Shown: positions 51,330-60,317 of the stretch, one piece after another
How positions within the stretch are numbered: position 1 is the first letter of the stretch
Layout of the letters: each line of letters starts with the position of its first letter
NCBI GenBank assembly: GCA_028346125.1
Contig: JAOMEV010000012.1
Span: forward strand, 1-63,811
Direction of reading: 5' to 3'
Source of the DNA: Bacteriovoracales bacterium
GTDB lineage: Bacteria; Bdellovibrionota; Bacteriovoracia; Bacteriovoracales; Bacteriovoracaceae
DNA length: 63,811 bases
Notes under the pieces: generated by a model
The model's input: only the letters and a program-made list of their open reading frames with translations
Database searches by the model: none
What the model was told of the DNA's origin: nothing
Program-made: the position numbers and the translations under genes

Positions 51330-52391
51330 CTAAGCTGCCATTTTGTAATCGGGATTATCAGAGATATCATCTTCATCATCATCAGGATCTTTATCTTTAC
51401 GGTACCTCGGCGGTCTTTTCACGCCTTCCATAATTCCCTTATCAACAAGTTTCTGACTGGGAAGTTTAACATCCCAGGCAAGTCCCATTTTTTCCATCAT
51501 AAGGACAATCAGGTAATCCACATCAATGAGTGTTTCTCTCGTTGTAAAACTTGTTTTTGCACTGTTTGGCATATAGTGATGATTGTTGTGCCAGCATGTG
51601 CTTCCCCAAAGGAAGAACCCTAAATTAGAATTTCTTGAATTGTCATCACTACTAAAGTTTCTGTAACCATACCATTTAGCATGGCCCATAACATTAATAG
51701 ATAAAAGTCCAAACTGAGAAAGAGCACAAGGGATGGCCTTAAAGTAAACAAAGAAGGCCAAGGCATTAATTCCCATTTGAGGGATATAGGCCTCAACAAA
51801 CATTCCTATAAGATAAAATGCCGGGAAAGAAAGGTTTTGTATTTCAAAACAATGCTTACATATAAAACGCATCTCTGGACAGTTTTTAAAAGCAGGGTCC
51901 GCATATTGATAGATATCTTTGAGTCTAAAAAGTTGTTGGCCTGTACTACTTGTAACGTATTCTTTGAAACGCCAACCTAAAAAAGCGTGCCAAAGTCCAT
52001 GAACGGGACTATGGGGATCACCTTCCTTATCGGCCCTAGGGTGATGGAGTTGTTGGTGAAGAAATGTGTACTGAAAGGGACTCCCTAAATGGCTCCCTAT
52101 AGCAATGATCCCTAGGAAAAATTGCATGATACGGTTTGTTTTAAAGGCCTTATGAGAAAAATAAGTATGTAAACACAATGAATGTCCAAAAACATGAACT
52201 CTATGAATGACAAGACAGTAGACAAGCCAATGCCATTCAAAGCCAGTTTTAAAAACGAGTAATGGAAATAAAAATGACAAGGCTATACCTGCTCTAGAGT
52301 TATAGTATTGCCAATTTTCGTTTACGTTTAGACCCCAATCACTAGCGGCCATAATAAAACACTCCCCAATAAAGAGTCCTCTTAACTTCAT
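51330..52391 (-). CDS. Acyl-CoA/acyl-lipid delta-9-type desaturase
   Basis: Up to 353 residues. The three histidine boxes are present: HTYFSH, HQQLHH and WHNNHH, with the spacing of stearoyl-CoA desaturases, plus four hydrophobic helices. The enzyme introduces a cis double bond using di-iron and an electron carrier. Start: ATG 52391 has no strong site; ATG 52352, thirteen codons in, follows GGGGAG at 9 bases and is likely. A Lys/Asp-rich cytoplasmic tail (YRKDKDPDDDEDDIS) is odd for the family. Convergent with the Bax inhibitor gene (1-bp gap). Part of the lipid-rich region. Confidence 0.9.
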   Translation of the reverse strand: MKLRGLFIGECFIMAASDWGLNVNENWQYYNSRAGIALSFLFPLLVFKTGFEWHWLVYCLVIHRVHVFGHSLCLHTYFSHKAFKTNRIMQFFLGIIAIGSHLGSPFQYTFLHQQLHHPRADKEGDPHSPVHGLWHAFLGWRFKEYVTSSTGQQLFRLKDIYQYADPAFKNCPEMRFICKHCFEIQNLSFPAFYLIGMFVEAYIPQMGINALAFFVYFKAIPCALSQFGLLSINVMGHAKWYGYRNFSSDDNSRNSNLGFFLWGSTCWHNNHHYMPNSAKTSFTTRETLIDVDYLIVLMMEKMGLAWDVKLPSQKLVDKGIMEGVKRPPRYRKDKDPDDDEDDISDNPDYKMAA

Positions 52392-52506
52392 TATCGGACT
52401 TTTTCGCTAAAGCTTTAAAACTTTTTTTATCAACTAAAGCTGTTTTATAAGGCCATTTTAACACGTCCGGCCAAGTTTAGATGAAGAATATCTAAGCTAT
52501 TGAAAA

Positions 52507-53076
52507 TTAGGGGTTTTTTGTGGGACATTGACCTTGTTTTTGACACTTAATGAGCCTTTCTCTCAAAGTTTTTAATTGTTTGAGCGTAAGACCTAGGTTT
52601 TGGTCAAAAGGGCCCTCGCCTTTTTGGGAAATAATCATTTCTTTGGATCTCAAAAAATGCCTTTTACTAAACCTGAATTTTGTTTTTTCCAAGGGGCGAA
52701 AGTAGACTTTTTCCTCATTTTTCATAGCGGTGAAAAACCTTTTTAATTGGGTCCTGCCCTTCGCCGCAGCTGCCTCAAGGTCCTTCCAACACTTCACTTC
52801 AGCAGTCATCACAACATTTTCATTTGTTTTTGAGTAAACGACGATATCTAACTCTCCAAGAACTCTCTTAGAGTTAGAGTAAACCAAACCAACTAAGATA
52901 TTGTACTGATCAGGCAAATAGCTTTTCCGAAGCCTCAACCTGGCCACCTGTTCACAGATAGCTCCAAAACTTCTATAGTCGGCGGGAAGCTTCTTTAACT
53001 GCTTGAAATCACTTTCAAGAGAACCTTGAGCAGTGGAAATGAAAAGAAGAATGAGACAATAGGCCACTCTAAACAT
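52507..53076 (-). CDS. Exported PD-(D/E)XK nuclease-like protein
   Basis: 189 residues from ATG 53076, chosen because it gives a clean signal peptide (MFRVAYCLILLFISTAQG) that the longer frame (to 53193) lacks. Motifs then follow the PD-(D/E)XK order: E42 in CEQVARLRLR, D77 in GELDIVVYS, E93 and K95 in AEVKCW, Q110 in KGRTQLKRF. This core is normal for restriction-type or Holliday-junction nucleases, but export is rare. Four genes (nuclease-like, DUF4442, desaturase/hydroxylase) are grouped on this strand. Activity, if any, may target extracellular or prey/host DNA; that is inference. Confidence 0.62.
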   Translation of the reverse strand: MFRVAYCLILLFISTAQGSLESDFKQLKKLPADYRSFGAICEQVARLRLRKSYLPDQYNILVGLVYSNSKRVLGELDIVVYSKTNENVVMTAEVKCWKDLEAAAAKGRTQLKRFFTAMKNEEKVYFRPLEKTKFRFSKRHFLRSKEMIISQKGEGPFDQNLGLTLKQLKTLRERLIKCQKQGQCPTKNP

Positions 53077-53095
53077 AAAAGGTCTACAACTTACA

Positions 53096-53572
53096 TTATT
53101 GAGGTGATTCTCGTTTCCTAACGTAAAGTGTTTTAGTGACCTTTGCAACAACACCGGTACTATTTTCAATAGGTATATCAAAACGTACCTCAACCGGTGC
53201 CTTACTCAACTCAACCTTTTTTTTAACTCCCTCTATAATCTCGTCGGTTAATTTAAACTTCGCCCAGACTTTCCCCTTTGCCGCCGCGAGGTATTTAATT
53301 TCTGCTGCCTTATCAATCACTTTATAACTAGACCCCAAATTTTCAATAAGCATGATCATGTAAAAAGGGTCCGTCATGACATACAGAGACCCTCCAAAAT
53401 GCCGATCAATAAAGCTTGTATTCCAAAATCTTTGTTTCATTTCAACAAGGACTTCTTTTAAATCAGGCCTTTTTATTTTAATTCTAATACCTGCCCCAAG
53501 AACTGGTGGCCAAAAGTTCATACACCAAAGGAGATGTTTTTTTTTCAAAAATTTAAATCGGAAAGTGCTCAT
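53096..53572 (-). CDS. DUF4442 hotdog-fold protein (thioesterase-like)
   Basis: 158 residues; segments NFWPPVLGAGIRIKI, RHFGGSLYVMTDPFYMIML and AAKGKVWAKFKLTDE follow the DUF4442 hotdog pattern, a fold used by acyl-CoA thioesterases and acyl-ACP dehydratases. No catalytic Asp/Glu is obvious beyond D70 in MTDPF, so activity is open. Overlaps the sterol-desaturase gene by 4 bp upstream and is 20 bp before the nuclease-like gene's chosen start. Lipid-linked context. Confidence 0.82.
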   Translation of the reverse strand: MSTFRFKFLKKKHLLWCMNFWPPVLGAGIRIKIKRPDLKEVLVEMKQRFWNTSFIDRHFGGSLYVMTDPFYMIMLIENLGSSYKVIDKAAEIKYLAAAKGKVWAKFKLTDEIIEGVKKKVELSKAPVEVRFDIPIENSTGVVAKVTKTLYVRKRESPQ

Positions 53573-54351
53573 CTTTTTTCTCTATTGGCCATCACTTCGT
53601 CATAAAACTTTTCATAATCTGGGTGCATTGTCCCCATAATTCGATCCCAAACATTGAGAAAAAGAGAAAAGTTGTAGCAGCTATCTCTATGGTGCAAGAA
53701 ATGAAAAGTGCTGCAACTTCCAAGATTCAACAGGGGGATTCTTGGGTAATTTTTTGGAAAAAACTCATAACCTGAATGGCCCATGACATTGAGGCCGAAG
53801 GTAATAAGAAGAAAGGCCAAAATAGAATAAGGATGTAAAGGGACAAACATCAATAAAAGAGGCCTACTTAAAATTTCAATGAGGCCCTCAAAAGGGTGAA
53901 CTGAAAAGGCACTCCACGGTGAAACATTTTTAAAAAGGTGGTGAACCCTGTGGTTACTTTTTTTGGCAAAACGAGGATGATGCATAAAATAATGAATCCA
54001 AAAAAAGTAGGTGTCCAAAAGGACTAAAGTGACTGGCACAATTAAAATGGCATACAAAAGGCCGTATTCATCGAGGTCGTGATAAACTTTGAGATATCCC
54101 TTTTTGTAGAGAATATAAGTTCCAATGCCAACAAACCCAAAGTTCACCTTATTAAGAAGTGCCCATTTGGCCTCTTCGAGAACCACTTTCTTTGTCGGAA
54201 ACTCTTCTTTAATTTTAAACTTTTTTAGTCGGGTTTTGAAAATTTTATAAACAACAAGATGGTAGGCCCCTACCATGACAGTATAGCGGATGGCCGCCAC
54301 TAAGATGGCCAAAAGTCCAAGACTAATATAAAACCAAGGATCAACTACCAT
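53569..54351 (-). CDS. Sterol desaturase/fatty acid hydroxylase-family protein
   Basis: 260 residues with four helices and the histidine clusters HYFMHH, NHRVHHLF, and HFLHHRD of the di-iron hydroxylase superfamily (ERG3/C-4 methyl oxidase/fatty acid hydroxylase). It oxidises sterol, carotenoid or acyl chains; the substrate cannot be deduced. ATG 54351 follows GAGGG. Overlaps the DUF4442 gene by 4 bp. The MMPL exporter lies divergent 91 bp away. Confidence 0.9.
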   Translation of the reverse strand: MVVDPWFYISLGLLAILVAAIRYTVMVGAYHLVVYKIFKTRLKKFKIKEEFPTKKVVLEEAKWALLNKVNFGFVGIGTYILYKKGYLKVYHDLDEYGLLYAILIVPVTLVLLDTYFFWIHYFMHHPRFAKKSNHRVHHLFKNVSPWSAFSVHPFEGLIEILSRPLLLMFVPLHPYSILAFLLITFGLNVMGHSGYEFFPKNYPRIPLLNLGSCSTFHFLHHRDSCYNFSLFLNVWDRIMGTMHPDYEKFYDEVMANREKR

Positions 54352-54442
54352 ATTTTCCCTCAGGTTAAATTTAGTTAAAAGTACACAATGTTAATTTAAT
54401 TTACAATGGGTTTCTCTGCTTTATATAATTTGTCTAATCAAT

Positions 54443-56503
54443 ATGGCGAAGATATTATTTCTTATTTTAAACACACTCCTTTTTTCGGGTTCAATCCTTT
54501 ACATAAAAAATACTGTCAAACCCTTTGACCTTTTAGATACTGTCAACAAAAACCACCCAATCTCCAAAGAGTTTCAGGACTACCAAAGAAAGTATGGAAA
54601 TAAAGACACCTTAACCATTGCCATTAATTTTAAAAGAAACTTTTTAAAAGATCCTAAGGCCATTTTAAAAATAGACAATATAACCCAAGACCTCGAGGGT
54701 CTCTCCCCCACTTTTCAAGTAAGCTCACTCACAAACGCTACTTATTACACACTCTCAAATGGACTTTTTAAAACCAAGTATTTTTTTGACGAGAAAAATC
54801 AAAAGCTATCCTTTGAAAAAAATCTCTTCAAATCACCTCTTTATAAAAATATTTTTTGGGATAAAACAAAAACTATTTCTCTCATTTACCTCCGTTCAAA
54901 CAGAGGTCCAGGAGATTTAAAAAAGGCCATTTCTTACCTAAGGTCAAAAAAGGAGATACACCTCTTTGGCCATGGTTACTTTCAACAAATTGTCAGAGAA
55001 GAAGGAATCAAGGGCCAAATTCTGGCCGTCCCCATTTTTGTCCTCATCACCTTTTTCTTTTTTTATTTCGTTTTCAAATCTTTTAAAGTTTCCCTGTCCT
55101 CCCTCTATATCATTGGACTTAGTTATTCAGCGACCCTGGTTTTTATTATTTTTAGGGAGGGTACAATGAGTCCTTTTGGTAGTTTGGCCCTCCTTATAAG
55201 CTTTATTATGGCACTTTCAGATCTGGTTCATTATTTTTACTTCAAACAAAAACCCTTCAAAGTCATCAGGCCCTGCTTTTATACCTCCATCACAACAATG
55301 ATCGGCCTTTTTTCCCTTTGCATAAGTGATATAGAACCTGTTTTCAACTTTGGTCTCTATAGTGGTTTTGCCGTTATGGTGAGCTTTCTTTCGACCTTTT
55401 TTATCCTTCCTCAAGTTTCAAAAATATTCAACGTTCATCCAAAAAAATCTGACTTTTTATTCTCTTGGGGCGCCAACATTTACAACTTTTGTTCCAAAAA
55501 AAAGACGCCTATCCTTTTATTATTTGCTCTGCTTACCACATTTTTTGCAACTCAAATGAGAGACATAAAGTTTAAAGAAAATTTTTTGGAACAATTTAGA
55601 AAAGGCCATTCTTTTTCTAAAGATGCCGATTTTTTCAGAAAAAAAGTCGATTTTTCAGGAACTATAGACATTCTTCTTCTTAAAAATAGAGATGACCTTC
55701 TTTCACCTGGTTTTATGCCTATAGAGAAAGAAATCAAAAAACAATTAATGAAACATCCCAGTATTTTAAACGTTCAATCTGTCCTCAATATAAAAGAAGA
55801 CCTCCTCTTCAGATCACAGCTCTCAAAAGAAAATATAAGCGTCTTAGACCAATTCTCTATTTTTGAACCTCTGCTCCCATCTGAGGCAGATGAGTCACGT
55901 CTCGTTATCACTTTAAAGGACCAGGATTCCGACCAGCTTAAAGATGTCGTTCACTTTATCAATCAAACTTTCCAAAATAATAAACTTTTTCCAAAAATAA
56001 AGATTAGTGGTTATTCAAAAGTACGTTTTCAGATTATGAACTTTCTTTTTACTACCTTTTACGGAAGCTTTTTCCTTTCTTTAATAGGTATCTTTATTTG
56101 CTTTCTATTCCTTTTCAAGTCTCTTAAATTGGCCCTCATTGGGCTGATTCCAAACCTTCTTCCCGTGATATTTATTTCGGGTATTCAAGGGGCCTTTGGC
56201 ATTGGAGTTAACTTTTACCTCGTCGTCCTCAATTGCATTGTCCTTGGAATCAGCGTGGATGATACGATCCACTTTCTCTACCATTATGATCAGGAAAAAA
56301 CTAAACTTAGTGAATTTTTACCAACAATTGCCCCTCCCCTTTGTATGACAACATTTTTACTGTGTATTCTTTTGCCCTTTTTCTACCTCAGTGCTTTTCT
56401 CTCCTTCGCCCAGGTCTCTCTTTTTCTTTGCGGAGGTTTTCTAACGGCGCTGGTGGCAGATCTTATTTTATTGCCATCTCTTCTCCTTGCTAAAAAATCC
56501 TAA
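54443..56503 (+). CDS. MMPL/RND-family transporter
   Basis: 686 residues. Two halves, each with a periplasmic loop and five to six helices: GSLALLISFIMALSDLVHYF with D in the first, GISVDDTIHFLYHY in the second. Aspartates of the proton relay lie in these. Similar in layout to the RND protein at 11236 but about 80 residues shorter. The weak ribosome site (TCAATATGG) contrasts with its neighbours. It precedes a helical exported protein (41 bp), and the two may form an export system for a lipid product made by nearby enzymes; inferred. Confidence 0.9.
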   Translation: MAKILFLILNTLLFSGSILYIKNTVKPFDLLDTVNKNHPISKEFQDYQRKYGNKDTLTIAINFKRNFLKDPKAILKIDNITQDLEGLSPTFQVSSLTNATYYTLSNGLFKTKYFFDEKNQKLSFEKNLFKSPLYKNIFWDKTKTISLIYLRSNRGPGDLKKAISYLRSKKEIHLFGHGYFQQIVREEGIKGQILAVPIFVLITFFFFYFVFKSFKVSLSSLYIIGLSYSATLVFIIFREGTMSPFGSLALLISFIMALSDLVHYFYFKQKPFKVIRPCFYTSITTMIGLFSLCISDIEPVFNFGLYSGFAVMVSFLSTFFILPQVSKIFNVHPKKSDFLFSWGANIYNFCSKKKTPILLLFALLTTFFATQMRDIKFKENFLEQFRKGHSFSKDADFFRKKVDFSGTIDILLLKNRDDLLSPGFMPIEKEIKKQLMKHPSILNVQSVLNIKEDLLFRSQLSKENISVLDQFSIFEPLLPSEADESRLVITLKDQDSDQLKDVVHFINQTFQNNKLFPKIKISGYSKVRFQIMNFLFTTFYGSFFLSLIGIFICFLFLFKSLKLALIGLIPNLLPVIFISGIQGAFGIGVNFYLVVLNCIVLGISVDDTIHFLYHYDQEKTKLSEFLPTIAPPLCMTTFLLCILLPFFYLSAFLSFAQVSLFLCGGFLTALVADLILLPSLLLAKKS

Positions 56504-56543
56504 CTTTTTTAAACTTAAAAAAGCCCCCTTTTTGGAGAATATA

Positions 56544-57950
56544 ATGAAACTTTTAACCATACTCTTTTTGTCCACCTTTATTTCTCAAACCTTTGGAGCT
56601 TCTCAAAAGTCTCCTGAAAAAAAGGCCGTAAGAAAAGTTGCTTCCCTTGGCCCCAGTAAATACACCGAACAAATTTTAAATTTTAGATCCACTCAGGATG
56701 TTTCAAAGTTTTTAGGCCAATTCAAAGGTGCTGCTGATGATACAGAAGGAGCAGTCTATAAGGCCCTTAGTGGACCTCTTTTAGCTCTAAAAGGCATCTA
56801 CTGGAGGGCCAACAAAATTGTTTCTCGAGTTAAACTTTTAGATAATACAATAGACTCTTCCCTAAATCGCTACTATTCGAATTTTGATATTAGGCCCTCC
56901 CATATCCCCCATATTGCGAATTATTTTGTCTCTAAATCAAAGGGACAATTCAATAAAGTTTCTGATTTCCAAAACTTTTCGACTTCAAAACTTGTTCCAC
57001 TTATTGGAAGAAGTATTGACTCCTTAGATAAGATTATTGAAGCAAAGAAAAATGACGAAGGAAACCCTGCTCTTTTTCAATTAGATCTCGCAACGATCTA
57101 CGGTGAAAAACGCGTCGAAAATCTAATCAACAAAAAGTCGAGATACCTTGATATCTATGTTTCTGACCTTGTTCTTTTAAAAGGGTTTCTAAATGACCTC
57201 AGAGGCTCATTGGCCTATTTTTCGAGCTATAACCTCAATGGCATTGATAAGATGATTTCTGTTTTTAGAGGTTATCTTGTTCTTGGACAAACAAAGCAAT
57301 TGTTTTCTCGTATAAAAGGAAAGAAAAAATCCATGACCAACCATCAATCAGTGCAGCATGGAAAAACAAAAATGCTAAAACTTCTTAAAAGAGGGTTTCT
57401 GTATAAAAAACTTTTTACTCTTAGAAACGTTTCTTACGGTGGTAAACATGCACTCCAGTGGTCAAGAGAGTACTTTCTAAAAGGAGTTCAAAACAAGATA
57501 GCTTCTATAAAAATGAGCAATAAAAACCTTGAAGAAAGTCAAGTCAAGAGATCCCGACGTTTTGAAATCCAAAGTTTTAACAACTTTTTTAAACTGTCTC
57601 TCAAACATCTAAAACTCAAAGAAGAGCTTCTCAAAGGGCCGATGGTTGTCCATGATCGCCTTTTTACAGAAAACGTTAAGGTCAATACCACGGCCCTTTT
57701 TAACCCAAATAATCCCTACGTTAAAGATTTGAAAAAACTCATGCCTAATGCCAATAACTTCCAAGTAAGAAAACACAATTTTCAACAAGACAAAAAAATT
57801 AAAGTTAAAACGGGACTTCCCTCTTTAGATCTGGGAGGACTTCTTCCAGGAGTGAAAAATTTTGGAGAGCTTAAAAGGAAGAAATTCCTTCTTATTCAAA
57901 GAGCAGGCGTTGGATTTCCTCTGGCGACTTTTTTAACAGTCTTTATTTAG
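56544..57950 (+). CDS. Exported helical protein of unknown function
   Basis: 468 residues from ATG 56544 (GGAG at 6 bases); the frame opens 57 bases earlier inside the transporter gene but without a site. Signal peptide LLTILFLSTFISQTFG. Mature part is nearly all helical (KLLDNTIDSSLNRYYSNF, SIDSLDKIIEAKKNDEG) and basic. The final segment RAGVGFPLATFLTVFI may anchor the C-terminus. No family recognised. Directly follows the MMPL transporter, so a periplasmic partner of it is a fair guess. Overlaps the acyltransferase gene end by 8 bp (convergent). Confidence 0.65.
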   Translation: MKLLTILFLSTFISQTFGASQKSPEKKAVRKVASLGPSKYTEQILNFRSTQDVSKFLGQFKGAADDTEGAVYKALSGPLLALKGIYWRANKIVSRVKLLDNTIDSSLNRYYSNFDIRPSHIPHIANYFVSKSKGQFNKVSDFQNFSTSKLVPLIGRSIDSLDKIIEAKKNDEGNPALFQLDLATIYGEKRVENLINKKSRYLDIYVSDLVLLKGFLNDLRGSLAYFSSYNLNGIDKMISVFRGYLVLGQTKQLFSRIKGKKKSMTNHQSVQHGKTKMLKLLKRGFLYKKLFTLRNVSYGGKHALQWSREYFLKGVQNKIASIKMSNKNLEESQVKRSRRFEIQSFNNFFKLSLKHLKLKEELLKGPMVVHDRLFTENVKVNTTALFNPNNPYVKDLKKLMPNANNFQVRKHNFQQDKKIKVKTGLPSLDLGGLLPGVKNFGELKRKKFLLIQRAGVGFPLATFLTVFI

Positions 57951-58755
57951 AATAAATCATTTTTCTGAGGAGCTTTACAAAAGCTCCTCTTTCTAGATCT
58001 TGATAGTCTTCAAAAAGAAAAGGTCTCTTGATTCTCACCTTTATTTTTCGCGGCGTTAGTTTAATAAATTCGCGGAAAAGGCAGAGACGTCCAAACATCT
58101 TTCCAAAAAACCTCCAAAAAAGAAAAGTAAAACTATTATTTCCCTCTAACAAAACAGGTAAGATCGTGGCCTTGGAGGCCAATGCCAAAGAAATAAACCC
58201 ATCATCCCATTTAAAGTCGCAGACCTTTAAAACTCCTTTTTCCGAATATAAACGAAGCCCTGAGACCTGCCCTGCTGGGAACATAATCATCATTCCACCT
58301 TCTCTCAAATGGTTTCTTGCACTTAATAGAGTCCTGGCATTATTTCTCACGGCCTTTGAGTCCAAATTTAAGTTTTCAATAGAAAAACCTCTTTTTTTAA
58401 GCTCTGGAAAAATTTTAGTCACTATATGGCTCACAAAAAACTTATAATCTGTTCTTTTTAAATGCTCCATAATAACTTCAACAATCATAGCACCATCGGG
58501 AAGACCATAAGGATGATTGGCGACAATTAAAAGAGGTCCTCCTTCCTTGAGAGAGTCAAAGTTTTGAGTTTCACGTCCACTCATTTCAATATCAAAGAAT
58601 TTGACAAGGCCCGAGCCAATATTGGTGTAACCTCCTCTATCCCTGATTTGTTTCATAACGTTGTTTAAGTTAGAAATGCCCATGGCCTTTTCTAAAAGGC
58701 CACGTCCTATTTTTTTTAGAAGACCTTCGTCTGGGTGATGAAAAGTTACATTCAT
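57943..58755 (-). CDS. PlsC-type lysophospholipid acyltransferase
   Basis: 270 residues. Motif I is VANHPYGLPDG (the NHxxxxD block with P inserted, as in the OlsA/hemolysin-like branch), and motif III is FPAGQVSGLRL (FPEG-type). PlsC enzymes move an acyl group from acyl-ACP or acyl-CoA to a lysolipid or an amino-acid lipid head group. ATG 58755 follows AAGG. Divergent from the RetSat-like operon by 80 bp. Together with the KAS and ACP it could feed a special lipid. Confidence 0.85.
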   Translation of the reverse strand: MNVTFHHPDEGLLKKIGRGLLEKAMGISNLNNVMKQIRDRGGYTNIGSGLVKFFDIEMSGRETQNFDSLKEGGPLLIVANHPYGLPDGAMIVEVIMEHLKRTDYKFFVSHIVTKIFPELKKRGFSIENLNLDSKAVRNNARTLLSARNHLREGGMMIMFPAGQVSGLRLYSEKGVLKVCDFKWDDGFISLALASKATILPVLLEGNNSFTFLFWRFFGKMFGRLCLFREFIKLTPRKIKVRIKRPFLFEDYQDLERGAFVKLLRKMIYSK

Positions 58756-58835
58756 GGCCTAACCTTCGAGTTTTAAAATTAAGTACTTTATTCTATTATA
58801 AGGCCTTAACCTTTGACAAAAATTGGGGAAGCTTC

Positions 58836-60317
58836 ATGAAAGAATTTGATATTTTAATCATAGGCTCAGGAATTTCTTCAATGGCCGCCGCGAGGATTCT
58901 CAATAAGTTTGGCCATTCCAAAATAGGAATCTTAGAACAACACTCTGTTCCAGGTGGCTTTCTCCATTGCTTTAAAAGATTCGGCCATCGTTTCGAAACA
59001 GGGGCGCATTATATTGGCTCTATTAATAGAGGTGAGCCCTTTCATCAGCTTCTTAACTATCTTGATGTTTACCACGAGGAAGATTATATAGACATGGATG
59101 ATGCTCCTGACGACCACTATTTTGAAGATCACGAGTACACCTTTTCTCTTGGCTACGAAGAAAATATAAAAAAACTGGGTCATCTTTTTCCCCTAGAGAA
59201 AGAATCAATCCGAGAGTATTTTGAAATGGTTGAAAAGGCGGCCCATTCTTTTCCCACCTATTATTTTAAAAAAGATTATGATCAACAAAAAATGCTCGAG
59301 TATATTGACAAAACAGTTGAGGAGGTTGTCGAGAACCTTTTCAAATCACCCAAACTTAAAGAAATACTTTATTCAAACTCCATTCTTTATGGGGTGGCCC
59401 CTAAAGATGCAAGCTTTGGGTTTCATTCTATTGTTCAAGACTCCTATATTATTTCATCCAAAGGTTTCCGTTTTGGAGGGGAAAGACTCGCCCGGCGCTT
59501 TGTCCAAAAAATTGAAGAAGCTGGTGGGGAGTTTTTCTTTAACCATAAAGTTCAAGAGCTCGTTATCGAAAACAAGGAAATTACGAAGGTTATCTGTCAG
59601 AATGGAGAAATCTTTCAAGCAAAAAAAGTAATTTCAGGAATTCACCCCAAACTTCTTTTTGATATGATTTCAAAAAACGATGTTCGAAAATCTTTTCAAA
59701 AGAGACTTGATCAAATTAAAGAATCGAATTCTTTTTTTGGCGCCTGCATTGTCCTTAAGGAAAACCCCGGCCTTTCGCCCTTAAAAAATTATTACTTTCA
59801 CAGTTCCAGTGACTTTGATGATCCCGAGGAGAAAAAAAAGCAAAAATGTTTTCCTTTTTTCCTCACATCAAGCCAAAGAGACTATAAAGAGGGAAAATTT
59901 CCCGTCTTAATCACCTCAAATTGCGCTTTTTCAGAATTTAATGCTTTAGATAAAAAGTCCCAAGATTATAAAGACCTTAAAGAAAAGTATTTTAAAGAAG
60001 TCCTCGAGGCGATTGAAAAAAGAATTCCTGGATTCATAGAATCTATTGACCGCTACACTCTTTCAAGCCCTCTCACAAATCAAAGGTACGTTCCCTCACC
60101 CACTGGATCTTCTTACGGTATTTATCACGACACAAGTTGTACTGGAGCCAGGGGACTAGGGCCAAGAACCCATTTTCACAATCTTATTTTAACAGGACAA
60201 AACACACTTTTTCCCGGCCTTCTCGGGGGGAGTATCTCCGCCATAAAATCGGCTGGACAGATTATTGGCACAAAAGATATTCTGAAGCAACTTTCAGAAT
60301 ACGAGGTCATGGAATGA
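58836..60317 (+). CDS. FAD-dependent oxidoreductase of the CrtI/retinol-saturase family
   Basis: 493 residues; ATG 58836 after GGGGA. FAD dinucleotide fold DILIIGSGISSMAAARILNK, then PGGFLHCFKRFGHRFETGAH, and the C-terminal LILTGQNTLFPGLLGGSISA, the RetSat-type 'TG...PG..GA..A' block. Relatives desaturate or saturate polyene chains (phytoene desaturase, carotene isomerase, retinol saturase). Its stop overlaps the KAS start (ATGA), so they are translated together. No carotenoid synthesis genes are in view, so the substrate may be ACP-bound polyene; inferred. Confidence 0.88.
   Translation: MKEFDILIIGSGISSMAAARILNKFGHSKIGILEQHSVPGGFLHCFKRFGHRFETGAHYIGSINRGEPFHQLLNYLDVYHEEDYIDMDDAPDDHYFEDHEYTFSLGYEENIKKLGHLFPLEKESIREYFEMVEKAAHSFPTYYFKKDYDQQKMLEYIDKTVEEVVENLFKSPKLKEILYSNSILYGVAPKDASFGFHSIVQDSYIISSKGFRFGGERLARRFVQKIEEAGGEFFFNHKVQELVIENKEITKVICQNGEIFQAKKVISGIHPKLLFDMISKNDVRKSFQKRLDQIKESNSFFGACIVLKENPGLSPLKNYYFHSSSDFDDPEEKKKQKCFPFFLTSSQRDYKEGKFPVLITSNCAFSEFNALDKKSQDYKDLKEKYFKEVLEAIEKRIPGFIESIDRYTLSSPLTNQRYVPSPTGSSYGIYHDTSCTGARGLGPRTHFHNLILTGQNTLFPGLLGGSISAIKSAGQIIGTKDILKQLSEYEVME

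Noticed and set aside
59221-59631. 136-codon frame within the RetSat/CrtI-like gene
   Set aside because: Alternative frame of a clearly coding region, no ribosome site or homology.
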